Source of the DNA: Chitinophaga sp. CB10
GTDB taxonomy: Bacteria > Bacteroidota > Bacteroidia > Chitinophagales > Chitinophagaceae
DNA: 21,700 bases
NCBI GenBank assembly: GCA_001870995.2
Contig: MLAV02000030.1
Location: 1-21,700 of the forward strand
Direction of reading: 5' to 3'
A program made the translations under genes and the position numbers. Positions 1 to 7,255 of this stretch are shown in pieces (within the stretch, counting starts at the first letter, position 1; the number at the start of each line of letters is the position of its first letter). The notes under the pieces are model-generated. The model was not told where the DNA came from and made no database searches. It saw only the letters and a program-made list of their open reading frames with translations.

Positions 1-7
1 GTGGTAA

Positions 8-1183
8 CTCAAACTTACCAAATTGGGCGGTTCTTCGGAACTGCCTTTTTTCATCCTAAAACATTATTTTAGTCGGACAATAGTGATAAAAAATAACAAG
101 AAAGAACTGCTCCAACTTTTTGGCAACGTTGGTGTTCACAACATGTACTCCATGTTTATTTCTGCAATTATTGACAGCGCAAAAGAGGGAGCTTTAATGT
201 CGATAATTACAGCTGATAGTTTTCTTACGGCCCGAATGCACAACCCGCTAAGAGAACAAATACTGAATAGTTGTTCGGTTCATTTTCTTATTTTGTGCCC
301 AACCAATTTGTTCTGGGAACAAAAAGCGGATGTGCGGACAGTAATCATGGTTTTACAAAAGGGCAAGAAATATCAGCAGCAGGTTAAATCATTAAACCGA
401 ACAAAAAACAAAGAAGAATTTAAGCTAAAGCTCGCACAGAAAGCATTTATCGAATCCCCGCTCGAAAATATTATCAATTCAAGCGGAAACAATCTGTTTG
501 AATTTGTAATTGATATACCCAATGAAGTTCAATCCCTGTTTGCTTATCCCCGCATCGGTGAGCTATACAAATGTATTACCGGAATTTCCACCGGCGCCGA
601 CACAAAATACCTTTCCAAAGATCTGAAGGCAGGATTTGAAGTGCCGTTTTATAAAAACCCCGGCTCAAGAAAATTCTTTTGTGAAGCCGATGCCTTTCTT
701 ACGAACGACTACCTGATCTATGATAAGGAGATTAAAAACTTCATGGTTCGCAATAAAGGTTTTATGTTGAAAGAAGGCATTACCTGTTCTTCCATGGGGC
801 TTCCTTTCAGCGCCTGCTATCTTCCCAAGGGAAGTACCTTTGGTGTGAACGCAAATATTTTCTGTGACAAAAAAGACATTTGGTGGCTGATCGCTTACTT
901 AAACAGCAGTCTTGTTACCTACATTGTAAGAGGGGTACTCATTCGTTCTAACATGATTACCTCGGGTTATGTCTCTAAAATCCCTGTTATTCCCTTTTCG
1001 CAAACCACAAAAGATAAACTGTCCCTGATTGCCCAGGAGGCCTACAAAGAAAAAGTACAGCCCAAAGATAGTAATAAGTACATTCAAAAAATTGATAATA
1101 TCGTTTTTGAAGAACTAGACTTTGAACAGTCTATCATAGAGGATATTCAACATTTTGCGCTTAACCTGCAATCAAGGGTTTAG
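8..1183 (+). pseudogene. C-terminal part of a Type II-like N6-adenine DNA methyltransferase (TaqI/Eco57I type), 5' side broken or missing
   Basis: The open frame codes for the back half of an adenine-specific DNA methyltransferase. Residues of the type HNMYSMFI and SIITADSFLTARMHNPLRE resemble the part of the catalytic fold that follows the NPPY motif. FWEQKADVRTVIMVLQKGK would close that fold, and roughly residues 140-386 look like a TaqI-type target-recognition domain (CYLPKGSTFGVNANIF, then NSSLVTYIVRG). No NPPY or S-adenosylmethionine-binding motif is present; those would lie upstream. An in-frame TAA at 5-7 closes the frame, and the only start nearby is a TTG at 23. A different frame is open from the window edge to about 70, so a frameshift or a truncation occurred near here. 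The gene converges on the restriction-endonuclease-like gene and overlaps its end by 12 bp, as expected for an R-M pair. Family call fairly sure; specificity unknown. Confidence 0.72.
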
Positions 1184-1410
1184 TTTCTTATGCCTTTTCT
1201 GAAAGGCTACCTCCATTGCAGTTTTGAACTCCTCAAAAAACTCCCCGGATGTTCTTTTAACAGCATCGCTTAAGTTTTTATACTTGCTCGATTGAAGATT
1301 TCCATTGTTGCTGGGGTTAATGTATATATCAGGGATCCAGGCAATTGGAAAGGCAATACATTTCACAATTTCAATCGTCATATCTTCATTAAAATTGATA
1401 AAAAAGGTAG

Positions 1411-1418
1411 CCACAAAA
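1411..1418. repeat. Target-site duplication, left copy
   Basis: CCACAAAA lies directly outside the left inverted repeat and is repeated exactly outside the right one. Collapsing the two copies into one restores the endonuclease-like reading frame, which independently confirms the boundary. Confidence 0.92.
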
Positions 1419-1458
1419 GACACTATCTCATAAACTGTGTAAATACTAAAAATCGGGG
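1419..1458 (+). repeat. IS256-family left terminal inverted repeat
   Basis: This end begins GACACTATCTC and carries TGTGTAAA and AAAAATCGGGG in the same order and nearly the same spacing as the reverse complement of the right end. One gap and about eight mismatches separate the two ends. Confidence 0.85.
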
Positions 1459-1476
1459 TGTTTCACCTCGATTTTT
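1448..1476 (+). terminator. Intrinsic-terminator-like hairpin inside the left end of the IS
   Basis: AAAAATCGGGGTG pairs with CACCTCGATTTTT across a TTT loop, with one bulged G, and a T-run follows. It lies between the element's left end and the transposase start. It would stop transcripts entering from the convergent methyltransferase side, so it probably insulates the transposase from outside promoters. The A-rich 5' arm could also make it work in the other direction. Confidence 0.6.
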
Positions 1477-1500
1477 TAATTTTAAATCATATACAGTTTT

Positions 1501-2697
1501 ATGAAGACAGAAGATTTTTTATCAGATGACTTTCTGAAGCAGTTTAAAACGGCAGATCAGTTGAATGATTTCCTTGCCCAGATTCAGAAGCGAGGCATTG
1601 AAAAAATGTTGGAAGGAGAGCTGGATAGCCATTTGGGATATAATAAGCATGAACCCAATGAAAGTGGCAATAGTCGTAATGGATATGGTAAAAAGAAGAT
1701 TAAGACCAATTATGGAGAATCTGAGATAAGAGTCCCCAGAGACCGGGATGCCAGTTTTAATCCCATGATCGTACCTAAACGGGAAGGGATGGTTCAGGGG
1801 CTCGAGGAGGTAATTGTATCTTTTTACGCCAAGGGAATGAGCGTATCTGACATTGAAGAGCAGATAAGGGAAGTGTACAAATTTGACGTTTCCACGGCCA
1901 CGATCAGCCGTATAACCAGCCGAGTAGCGGAAGATATTGTCGCCTGGCAAAACCGGCCACTAGAACCTGTTTATCTCATAGTCTGGATGGATGGCATTGT
2001 GTTTAAAGTACGGGATAACAGCAAAGTAGTGAATAAAACTGTTTATATCGCAGTGGGCCTAAAGCGGGATGGTCTTAAAGAAGTGCTGGGAATGTGGCTG
2101 GGTAAGAATGAATCAGCTGCTTATTGGATGACTGTGCTTACAGATCTTAAGGCGCGTGGTCTGGAAGATATTTTAATAACGGCCACGGATAATCTGAATG
2201 GCTTCACTCAGACCATCAGATCCGTGTTCCCACAGTCTGCCACTCAGGTTTGTGTCGTACATCAGATACGTAACAGCTGCCGCTATGTGGTCTGGAAGGA
2301 TAAAAAGGAATTTACCACAGATATGAAAGATGTTTATGCGGCACCGACCAGACAGGCTGCTATGGCTGCTCTTGACGCACTGGATGCTAAATGGAGCGCA
2401 AAGTATGCATACGCCATCAAAAGCTGGCGTGAAAACTGGGAGGAACTGACTGTCTTTTTTGACTTCCCCCTGGAGATCAGACAGATCATCTACACGACAA
2501 ATCTCATCGAAAATCTCAACGGTAAAATTAGAAAATACACAAAAAACAAGCTATCCTTCCCTACCGATGAAGCCGTGCTTAAATCTGTATACCTGGCTTT
2601 ACGGGAAGTATCAAAAAAATGGACCATGCCCATTAGAAACTGGGGCATGATCCTAAATCAGTTTTTAACTATTTTTGATAAAAGGGTGAGAATCTAA
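1501..2697 (+). CDS. IS256-family (Mutator-like) transposase
   Basis: A 398-residue DDE transposase that moves the surrounding element by cut or copy of its ends. The presumed catalytic triad is visible: D164 in VWMDGI, D230 in ITATDNLNGF and E337 in TTNLIENLNGKIRK. The conserved CVVHQIRNS lies between the second D and the E. The N-terminal region (EKMLEGELDSHLGY, then NSRNGYGKKKIKT and IRVPRDR) is also typical, and the length matches the family's usual about 400 residues. ATG at 1501 is the first start and lies 82 bp inside the left end. No frameshift or lost motif is seen, so it appears functional. It is transcribed opposite to the gene it interrupts. Confidence 0.96.
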   Translation: MKTEDFLSDDFLKQFKTADQLNDFLAQIQKRGIEKMLEGELDSHLGYNKHEPNESGNSRNGYGKKKIKTNYGESEIRVPRDRDASFNPMIVPKREGMVQGLEEVIVSFYAKGMSVSDIEEQIREVYKFDVSTATISRITSRVAEDIVAWQNRPLEPVYLIVWMDGIVFKVRDNSKVVNKTVYIAVGLKRDGLKEVLGMWLGKNESAAYWMTVLTDLKARGLEDILITATDNLNGFTQTIRSVFPQSATQVCVVHQIRNSCRYVVWKDKKEFTTDMKDVYAAPTRQAAMAALDALDAKWSAKYAYAIKSWRENWEELTVFFDFPLEIRQIIYTTNLIENLNGKIRKYTKNKLSFPTDEAVLKSVYLALREVSKKWTMPIRNWGMILNQFLTIFDKRVRI

Positions 2698-2711
2698 TTA
2701 TTATCCTGATT

Positions 2712-2750
2712 CCCCGATTTTTAAGTTTACACACTTATTGAAATAGTCCC
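2712..2750 (-). repeat. IS256-family right terminal inverted repeat
   Basis: Read on the minus strand this end begins GGGACTATTTC and continues through TGTGTAAA to AAAAATCGGGG, matching the left end. It lies 14 bp after the transposase stop codon. Confidence 0.85.
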
Positions 2751-2758
2751 CCACAAAA
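2751..2758. repeat. Target-site duplication, right copy
   Basis: Second exact copy of CCACAAAA, immediately outside the right terminal repeat. Confidence 0.92.
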
Positions 2759-3146
2759 AAATCCCTGTTTACATCAGCCTCATAAAATTTCCTCAACCCA
2801 ACACCTTTCGATATATCGTCCTTCTGAGTCTTGCCACCTTCAACGGCAGATTTAATATTTACGTAAACAGGTGCATCCTCTTCCTCAAATTGGACACCAA
2901 AATCATAAACAGTAATTTCTGAATCAGATGTTGTCATACTCACAATACCCAACTCATTGTAATACTTCTCCAGGTTTTGAGTGATAAGCTCTTCCAAAAT
3001 ACGCCAAACCGTTCTTCCCTTTGCAGCCTTCCGCCACCCTAAAGGAAACTGTTCTCTCGTCCCGATTTGAATTTTACCTACTTTGGTAATCAGCTTATCC
3101 AAACAGGCCTGTAGTTTAAGCCTTCGTCTGTCCGTTTGTTCGACAC

Positions 3147-3251
3147 TCATTTATTTTTACCTTTTAATAATTCACTGATAGCGTTCTTAAAAGCAACCGA
3201 TAGTTTTGAATCACTTCCACGAACACAAAAATAAGGTATATAACCAGGCAA
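3147..3251 (-). pseudogene. Short C-terminal remnant just upstream of the endonuclease-like gene
   Basis: A 34-codon frame with a possible TTG start ends GYIPYFCVRGSDSKLSVAFKNA... ISELLKGKNK, with its TGA inside the ATG of the endonuclease-like gene (an ATGA overlap). Such an overlap is normal for translationally coupled genes, and the composition looks coding. A stop at 3258-3260 closes it upstream. It may be the tail of a lost gene of the R-M locus, such as a controller, with the break near 3260 where base composition changes toward the GC-richer CLC gene. The identity is unknown. Confidence 0.35.
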
Positions 3252-3301
3252 ATTATATCACTTTTAATGTATATATATCTAACAGCCTCCTCACTCCCAT
3301 C

Positions 3302-4603
3302 TCACTTCTCCCGCTCAAAGACCTTCGGAATCCCCATCCGCTGCGCACTATAAATCCCTGACCGCCCGCTGAAATAATACGCCGTGAAACACGCTACTGC
3401 AAAATAAATCAAATGATTCGTCCCAAATAATTCCACCCCCATAATCGTACACGCCAACGGGGTATTCGTAGCTCCGGCAAACACCGCAATGAATCCGAGT
3501 CCCGCCAGCAGATCCACCGGCGCGCCCAGCAACAAGGCCAAGGTATGGCCCAGCATAGCCCCCATAAAAAATAAAGGCGTCACCTCTCCTCCTTTAAACC
3601 CCATCGCGAGCGTTACTGCAGTGAAAATCAGCTTCCAGAGCCAACTCCAGGAGGTGACCTGGTTGTTCGTGTGGCAGGCGTTCACGATACTGATCCCGTC
3701 GGGCGACTCACTCGTTACCCCGAGCCCCAGGTAATCCCCCGTACCGGTTACATAACAAAGCCCAATGATGATGAACCCGCCAACCACAGGTATCAGCCAG
3801 GGTATTTTAATATAGGCGTTCGCGTTGGTCTTGATCGCTTTCATCAGCGTAGAAAACAGCCAGCTCGTCAACCCAAAGGCCACCCCGGCTACGATGACTT
3901 TCAGCAGCAACCAGATGTCCATATGCAAAAAGGAAACGCCCGCTGTAGTTGGTATAGCCTTGTATAATATCTGGTACCCCGTATGGGTAATGCCCCAGGA
4001 GGCGCACACCACATCCGCCAGGACTGCCGATATCAAACATGGAATCAGCGCATCGTACCGCACCAGCCCAATGGCCAGCACCTCCAACGCGAAAACTGCC
4101 CCCGTCACCGGCGTGCCGAATACCGCGCCGAAGCCGCCGGCAATCCCCGTCATTAGCAATATTTTCACATCCGCCTCCTTCAGCCCAAACACCCGCGCTA
4201 CCCAGGCCGCCATACTGCCGCCTATCTGCACCGCCGTACCTTCACGCCCCGCCGACCCGCCAAATAAATGGGTAATCACCGTGGCTGCCAATACCAATGG
4301 CGCCATACGGGCAGGCACGCCGCCTCCCGGCTGATGGATCTCCTCCATGATCAGGTTATTGCCCTTCTCCGCGTCCTTACCGTATAACCGGTACATAAAA
4401 TAGATGAATACACCAGCCAGCGGTAACAGGTACAACAACCAGGGATGCGCCCAGCGGAAATGCGTGGCCTCATCCAATAACCATAAAAATAATGCAACAA
4501 GGGAACCGGTAATTACTGCCACCGGTAAAACGAGCACTGTCCAGCGTAGCAACTGAACCGCAATAGTGAATTGTTCTTTAGGTAAGTATTTGTTCTCTGC
4601 CAT
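3302..4603 (-). CDS. CLC-F-type fluoride/proton antiporter (CLC chloride channel family)
   Basis: A 433-residue polytopic membrane protein that probably exports fluoride in exchange for protons. CLC landmarks are present: GREGT at 119-123 with the gating glutamate E121, then TGIAGGFGAVFGTPVTGAVFALE, GFKGGEVTPLFFMGAMLGH and AGATNTPLACTIMG. At the position of the chloride-type GSGIP motif it has GNNLI (81-85), and GREGT replaces GREGP. Both changes fit the fluoride-selective CLC-F branch as I know it. The independent support is a fluoride riboswitch in its leader. The gene is clearly GC-richer than the R-M locus beside it, so it has a different origin or is resident DNA. Start chosen at the first ATG after the leader. 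It may lie outside the conjugative-element DNA that begins with rteC. Confidence 0.88.
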   Translation of the reverse strand: MAENKYLPKEQFTIAVQLLRWTVLVLPVAVITGSLVALFLWLLDEATHFRWAHPWLLYLLPLAGVFIYFMYRLYGKDAEKGNNLIMEEIHQPGGGVPARMAPLVLAATVITHLFGGSAGREGTAVQIGGSMAAWVARVFGLKEADVKILLMTGIAGGFGAVFGTPVTGAVFALEVLAIGLVRYDALIPCLISAVLADVVCASWGITHTGYQILYKAIPTTAGVSFLHMDIWLLLKVIVAGVAFGLTSWLFSTLMKAIKTNANAYIKIPWLIPVVGGFIIIGLCYVTGTGDYLGLGVTSESPDGISIVNACHTNNQVTSWSWLWKLIFTAVTLAMGFKGGEVTPLFFMGAMLGHTLALLLGAPVDLLAGLGFIAVFAGATNTPLACTIMGVELFGTNHLIYFAVACFTAYYFSGRSGIYSAQRMGIPKVFEREK

Positions 4604-4624
4604 ATCCTACAAATAATTTAACCG

Positions 4625-4641
4625 AGGAGATACCAGCTCTC
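4625..4641 (-). promoter_or_regulatory. Hairpin in the leader, possible riboswitch expression platform
   Basis: Between the aptamer and the start codon the minus strand has GGAGA-GCTGGTA-TCTCC, a 5-bp stem with a 7-nt loop about 25 nt before the ATG. It has no T-run, so a translational rather than transcriptional platform is more likely. The assignment is tentative. Confidence 0.35.
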
Positions 4642-4650
4642 CATCCAATA

Positions 4651-4716
4651 TTTGTAGGCGCCATCAGTTCCGGCGATGCGAAACGGTTTCAATGCAGGAA
4701 GACACCATTTCCTGGT
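4651..4716 (-). promoter_or_regulatory. Fluoride riboswitch (crcB motif) in the leader of the CLC-F gene
   Basis: On the minus strand the order of elements is that of the crcB motif. P1 is CAGGAA/TTCCTG closing the loop ATGGTGTC; then comes a joining segment ending GAAACCG, a second stem CCG/CGG, and the conserved AACTGATGGCGCCTACA. GGTGTC in the first loop can pair along its whole length with GGCGCC in the 3' segment (two G-U pairs), forming the defining pseudoknot. The layout matches the Thermotoga fluoride riboswitch (ATGAGGCC with GGCCT, then CTGATGG...CTAC). In this class fluoride binding switches the downstream gene on. The regulated gene here belongs to the CLC family, a known partner. 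Confidence 0.88.
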
Positions 4717-4720
4717 AGCT

Positions 4721-4729
4721 GCAAAAATA
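4721..4729 (-). promoter_or_regulatory. Bacteroidota-type promoter -7 box for the riboswitch transcript
   Basis: TATTTTTGC on the minus strand matches the TAnnTTTGC consensus of the Bacteroidota primary sigma factor. It would start transcription almost exactly at the first base of the riboswitch, as expected for this RNA. No convincing -33 box is seen. Confidence 0.55.
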
Positions 4730-4734
4730 TAATT

Positions 4735-4996
4735 TTATTTTAAAGTTTTCAGGGAAAAGCTGTATCGTTTGAATACTAAGCTTTTATAGAGATAATCAAA
4801 GAAGTCAGGTAACGATTTGGTAACGGTGCTTATTGCTTTGCTTTTCAACGTGTTTCCGTTAGCTCAATAGCAAATATACAAAAAAATATTTCTGTAAATC
4901 ACAGCAAGATTTTAATACGGCGAGTACTGCTTTGCATATATGGAGATAAAGAAAAAGGGTTAAACTCCTTTTCGCATAATAGAACAAGGCACAGCC
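4735..4996. other. AT-rich spacer between the CLC-F gene and rteC
   Basis: No convincing gene. The minus strand has a second -7-like box, TATATTTGC at 4870-4878, which could drive an upstream transcript toward the riboswitch. A 37-codon TTG-started frame follows at 4848-4735 (SLPDFFDYLYKSLVFKRYS...), possibly a remnant, with no family I recognise. The boundary between chromosomal and conjugative-element DNA could lie in this spacer, but I found no attachment repeat. Confidence 0.35.
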
Positions 4997-5818
4997 CTAT
5001 CTTTCATCCTGTTCATCTATTTTTCTGATAAGGCTATCTTTAAGGTTGTCAAGGAATTTTGTCCGGTTCATTTTACGGGCTTTCAATTCCATAAAGGTGT
5101 GGTAAAAGTCGCCTAAATCAATATTAAAAGCATCTTCAAACGTTTTAGCTATCAATTTTATGTCTGTATTCCCATTGTTAAATACTGCGTGGGAATACAG
5201 TGCATATATCAGTTCGGTTAATGCCGTTTTGCTTGCTGTCCAATTCAGCGAAGTGTCCGAACCCTTTTTCTGATTGATATTATTTAGTCTATCCTCCAAA
5301 TAGACCTGTATCAGGTCATTGGCAATTATCTTAGCCACCTTATAATCGTGCGAGGTAGAAAAGCGATGGTCTGCCTCAAAATAAAAAGTGTCTAACCATA
5401 ATCTTATATCGTGCTTCTCACGTACAAAAAACTTCTCATCAACAAAAGAATTATTGCTACGGTAATACTTGTAAAAATCAAGGTTGTTGTCAAAGAACCT
5501 TTTTAGCTTTTTCAGTTCTTTGGTAAAATATTTCCTGATACGCTTGGCTCCATAAGGTCTTTTCGTTTCGATTTTATAAATGGCATTATAGTAGATGAGC
5601 TTTGAAACAACAACAGGTTTCTGATATTTGAAAAAATGGATTTCTGCTTCCATATTCTTAAAGTCGTTTTTCAGTACAAACCCCTTTAAATCCGCAAGGC
5701 TTTGAATGATAAGCTGTATAACAGCTTCCGTCCATTGCAGCTGGGAATCGGCTTCAATCTCTAATCCATTTATTGCCATTTCCAGCTTTTTTAAGGTTTC
5801 ATTATAAAATTTATCCAT
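4997..5818 (-). CDS. rteC: RteC family regulator of conjugative-element excision
   Basis: A 273-residue soluble, basic, largely helical protein of the RteC family. In CTnDOT-type elements RteC binds upstream of the excision operon and activates it after tetracycline-induced expression through RteA/RteB. Recognisable stretches are EAEIHFFKYQKPVVVSKLIY, then YYRSNNSFVDEKFFVR, FYFEADHRFSTSHDYKVAKI and the C-terminal LTELIYALYSHAVFNNG. The length is near the family norm and the frame is intact. Start is the first ATG. RteA, RteB, an integrase and tet genes are not in the window, so its inputs here are unknown. It marks this part of the window as conjugative-element DNA. Confidence 0.93.
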   Translation of the reverse strand: MDKFYNETLKKLEMAINGLEIEADSQLQWTEAVIQLIIQSLADLKGFVLKNDFKNMEAEIHFFKYQKPVVVSKLIYYNAIYKIETKRPYGAKRIRKYFTKELKKLKRFFDNNLDFYKYYRSNNSFVDEKFFVREKHDIRLWLDTFYFEADHRFSTSHDYKVAKIIANDLIQVYLEDRLNNINQKKGSDTSLNWTASKTALTELIYALYSHAVFNNGNTDIKLIAKTFEDAFNIDLGDFYHTFMELKARKMNRTKFLDNLKDSLIRKIDEQDER

Positions 5819-6184
5819 TCAGTCAACTTTAAATATCAACCACAAAAAATATTAAACAGGATTTGTGATTTGAAAATTATAATCCATTAATCTCTTAGTC
5901 CGTATTACTGGTTTTAATTTTGCTCATTGTAATATTATTTTTCGCAAAGCAATTACTACCATGCCATACAATCGGAAGGTGGAGAAAGGAATAAGGTATC
6001 TATACATGTTTTTTACAAAACTGCCAAAACCTATTTATATTGTTTTGTACAATCATCGTAAGTATTTGTACATTTATTGGTATGAAAACGTAGTCTGTAT
6101 GAATCTTTTGAATTGGACCTGATGGCGGTATCTGTTTATCAGCAATAAACTAAAATAAAAAGTAACTGCTTTAAACCCGGCATT
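5819..6184. other. AT-rich intergenic region with tandem TTTGTACA sites
   Basis: No supported gene. Two exact copies of TTTGTACA, each holding the palindrome TGTACA, start at 6044 and 6065, 21 bp apart, so they would lie on one face of the helix. This is operator-like but unassigned. A 53-codon frame at 5961-6122 overlaps the repeats and shows no family features. Confidence 0.35.
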
Positions 6185-6295
6185 CTCCTTCTTGTACCAA
6201 TGTTGTAAACCGAAGCTATTCTTGGTACATTTCATTCAGTTTTCCGTGATCTTCTGCTTAACCGTTATAATCGCTCTCATTGAAGTGAATCGGAT
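6185..6295 (-). pseudogene. Degenerate 3' tail of a mobC-like gene (left copy)
   Basis: On the minus strand a broken frame reads QNFNIR...TEN, a stop, then MKCTKNSFGLQHWYK. This resembles the end of the mobC product in the right part of the window (EMERIKNDPDLQHWCSK). The DNA also aligns: ACCAATGTTGTAAACCGAAG at 6196-6215 against ACCAATGCTGTAAATCCGGA at 20646-20665, continuing into TATTCTT/CATTCTT. The copy is diverged, contains a stop, and lies just downstream of the araC-type gene. It and the right copy bracket the regulator and its operon. Confidence 0.52.
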
Positions 6296-6317
6296 GTTAA
6301 AATTCTGGAGTAAATAA

Positions 6318-7160
6318 TCAGGTAATCTTTGTTTTTCGGTATGCTTTGGGACCAACCCCTTTGTGTGATTTGAAGAACTTATTAAGATGGCTTTCATCTG
6401 TAAATCCAAATTCATCTGCTATCTGCGATAGGGTTATTGAAGCAACAACCAGGCGTTTTTCGATAATACTGATACGGTAATCGTTAATATAACTTCGATA
6501 GCTTATCCCAAATTTATTCTTGAAATAATCACTGAAATAGGTGGGCGAAATGGCAAAATGGGAAGCAATGCTTTTTATCTGGATTAAGGAAGGTTCATAA
6601 ATATGCTGGTGGATATAAGAGATCAGTTCTTCTTTTTCAGGCTGCCCGTTGTCAATCCTGATGTTCAGTTTTGCAGCAGCCTCTTTAATCAATCCGAAAA
6701 TGGAAAGTATCTGATAGAACATTAAGGGCGAACGGGCTATATCCTTTCTGCAATTATAGGCTACGATGTTGTCTATGGTGTTTTTCAAAATGGAAATGCA
6801 GGGTTCATCCATTTTCAGTTTTACTTCCTTCAACAATCTGTTCCGCATGATGCTTTCCGGCGTCAGCGAAATAAAGGCATCAGCCTCATAGTAAATCTTA
6901 TGTCCCGAAAAATAGTCGTCCGTAAATTTTATGAACGTAAAATGGGTACTTCTGGCAATTTCAAAATAATGTTCATCCTTCGGGCTGATGATAAAAAGGT
7001 CGCCCTTTTTATAAGGAAACCTATTCTTGTTCAGTAAGTGGACACCGCTTCCTTTGTGTATATACACCAGCTCGTAATAGGTATGACCATGCACTGGCAG
7101 ATGGAATGTTTTCTCCTCAAAATCGTGTATAACAAGCTGCTCGAACTGTACTTTTTTCAT
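6318..7160 (-). CDS. AraC family transcriptional regulator
   Basis: A 280-residue DNA-binding activator type. The N-terminal half is a cupin-like sensor domain (VHGHTYYELVYIHKGSGVHLLNK, then GDLFIISPKDEHYFEIA). The C-terminal about 100 residues hold the two helix-turn-helix motifs: IKSIASHFAISPTYFSDYFKNKFG and ITLSQIADEFGFTDESHLNKFFKSHKGVGPKAYR. It is transcribed away from the 16-gene series across a 95-bp spacer, the usual layout for a local regulator whose ligand is the pathway's substrate or product. Control of that operon is inferred, not shown. Frame and length are complete. Confidence 0.93.
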   Translation of the reverse strand: MKKVQFEQLVIHDFEEKTFHLPVHGHTYYELVYIHKGSGVHLLNKNRFPYKKGDLFIISPKDEHYFEIARSTHFTFIKFTDDYFSGHKIYYEADAFISLTPESIMRNRLLKEVKLKMDEPCISILKNTIDNIVAYNCRKDIARSPLMFYQILSIFGLIKEAAAKLNIRIDNGQPEKEELISYIHQHIYEPSLIQIKSIASHFAISPTYFSDYFKNKFGISYRSYINDYRISIIEKRLVVASITLSQIADEFGFTDESHLNKFFKSHKGVGPKAYRKTKIT

Positions 7161-7178
7161 CTAATTTTTTTAATATGA

Positions 7179-7186
7179 CAAAAATA
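7179..7186 (-). promoter_or_regulatory. Promoter -7 box for the AraC-type gene
   Basis: TATTTTTG on the minus strand fits TAnnTTTG and lies 18 bp before the ATG, giving a very short leader. In the same spacer the plus strand has only a one-base-short box, TATTTTG at 7234-7240, before the operon. A weak operon promoter would fit a need for activation. Confidence 0.42.
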
Positions 7187-7255
7187 CAAAAATCACCTTT
7201 AAATATACCTAAATAAAAAGATGAATTGTGCCGTATTTTGTCAAAAAGTATAATT

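Larger units (their letters stand above)
1419..2750 (+). mobile_element. Complete IS256-family insertion sequence, 1,332 bp
   Basis: The element has one transposase gene and imperfect terminal inverted repeats. The left end (1419-1458) and the reverse complement of the right end (2750-2712) share ACTAT, TGTGTAAA and AAAAATCGGGG, roughly 31 of 40 positions. It is flanked by direct copies of CCACAAAA at 1411-1418 and 2751-2758, the 8-bp duplication typical of the family. Length and organisation fit IS256-like elements. Intact ends, intact transposase and a perfect duplication suggest a recent insertion that may still be mobile. Confidence 0.93.
1172..3150 (-). pseudogene. Restriction-endonuclease-like gene interrupted by an IS256-family element
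   Basis: Two reading pieces on the minus strand (3150 to about 2751, and 1418 to 1172) flank the insertion. Removing 1411-2750 (the element plus one copy of the 8-bp duplication) joins them in frame through RDFFV/ATFFINF, giving 212 residues ending ...KRHKKLNP. A small cytoplasmic protein convergent with an adenine methyltransferase is most simply its restriction partner. A possible PD-(D/E)xK-like centre is D83 with N98-I-K100 (YVNIKS), where Asn takes the usual acidic position; this is tentative. The interrupted allele would make about 149 residues ending in element-coded sequence, so it is probably inactive. The ATG at 3150 sits in an ATGA overlap with a short upstream frame. I cannot name the enzyme family; the function rests mainly on context. 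Confidence 0.6.

Noticed and set aside
1292..1504. 70-codon plus-strand frame running into the IS
   Set aside because: It is antisense to the second half of the interrupted endonuclease-like gene and crosses the insertion boundary, so it cannot be an ancestral gene.
3825..4334. 169-codon open frame on the plus strand
   Set aside because: It is opposite the CLC-F gene in GC-rich DNA, is Pro/Ala/Ser-rich and resembles no family.
4735..4996. Conjugative-element attachment site
   Set aside because: The composition change suggests a boundary near here, but no direct repeat, integrase gene or tRNA end could be identified.
5961..6122. 53-codon frame starting MPYNRKVEKG
   Set aside because: It has no homology features, overlaps the TTTGTACA repeats and has biased Tyr/Leu/Asn content expected of AT-rich noncoding DNA.
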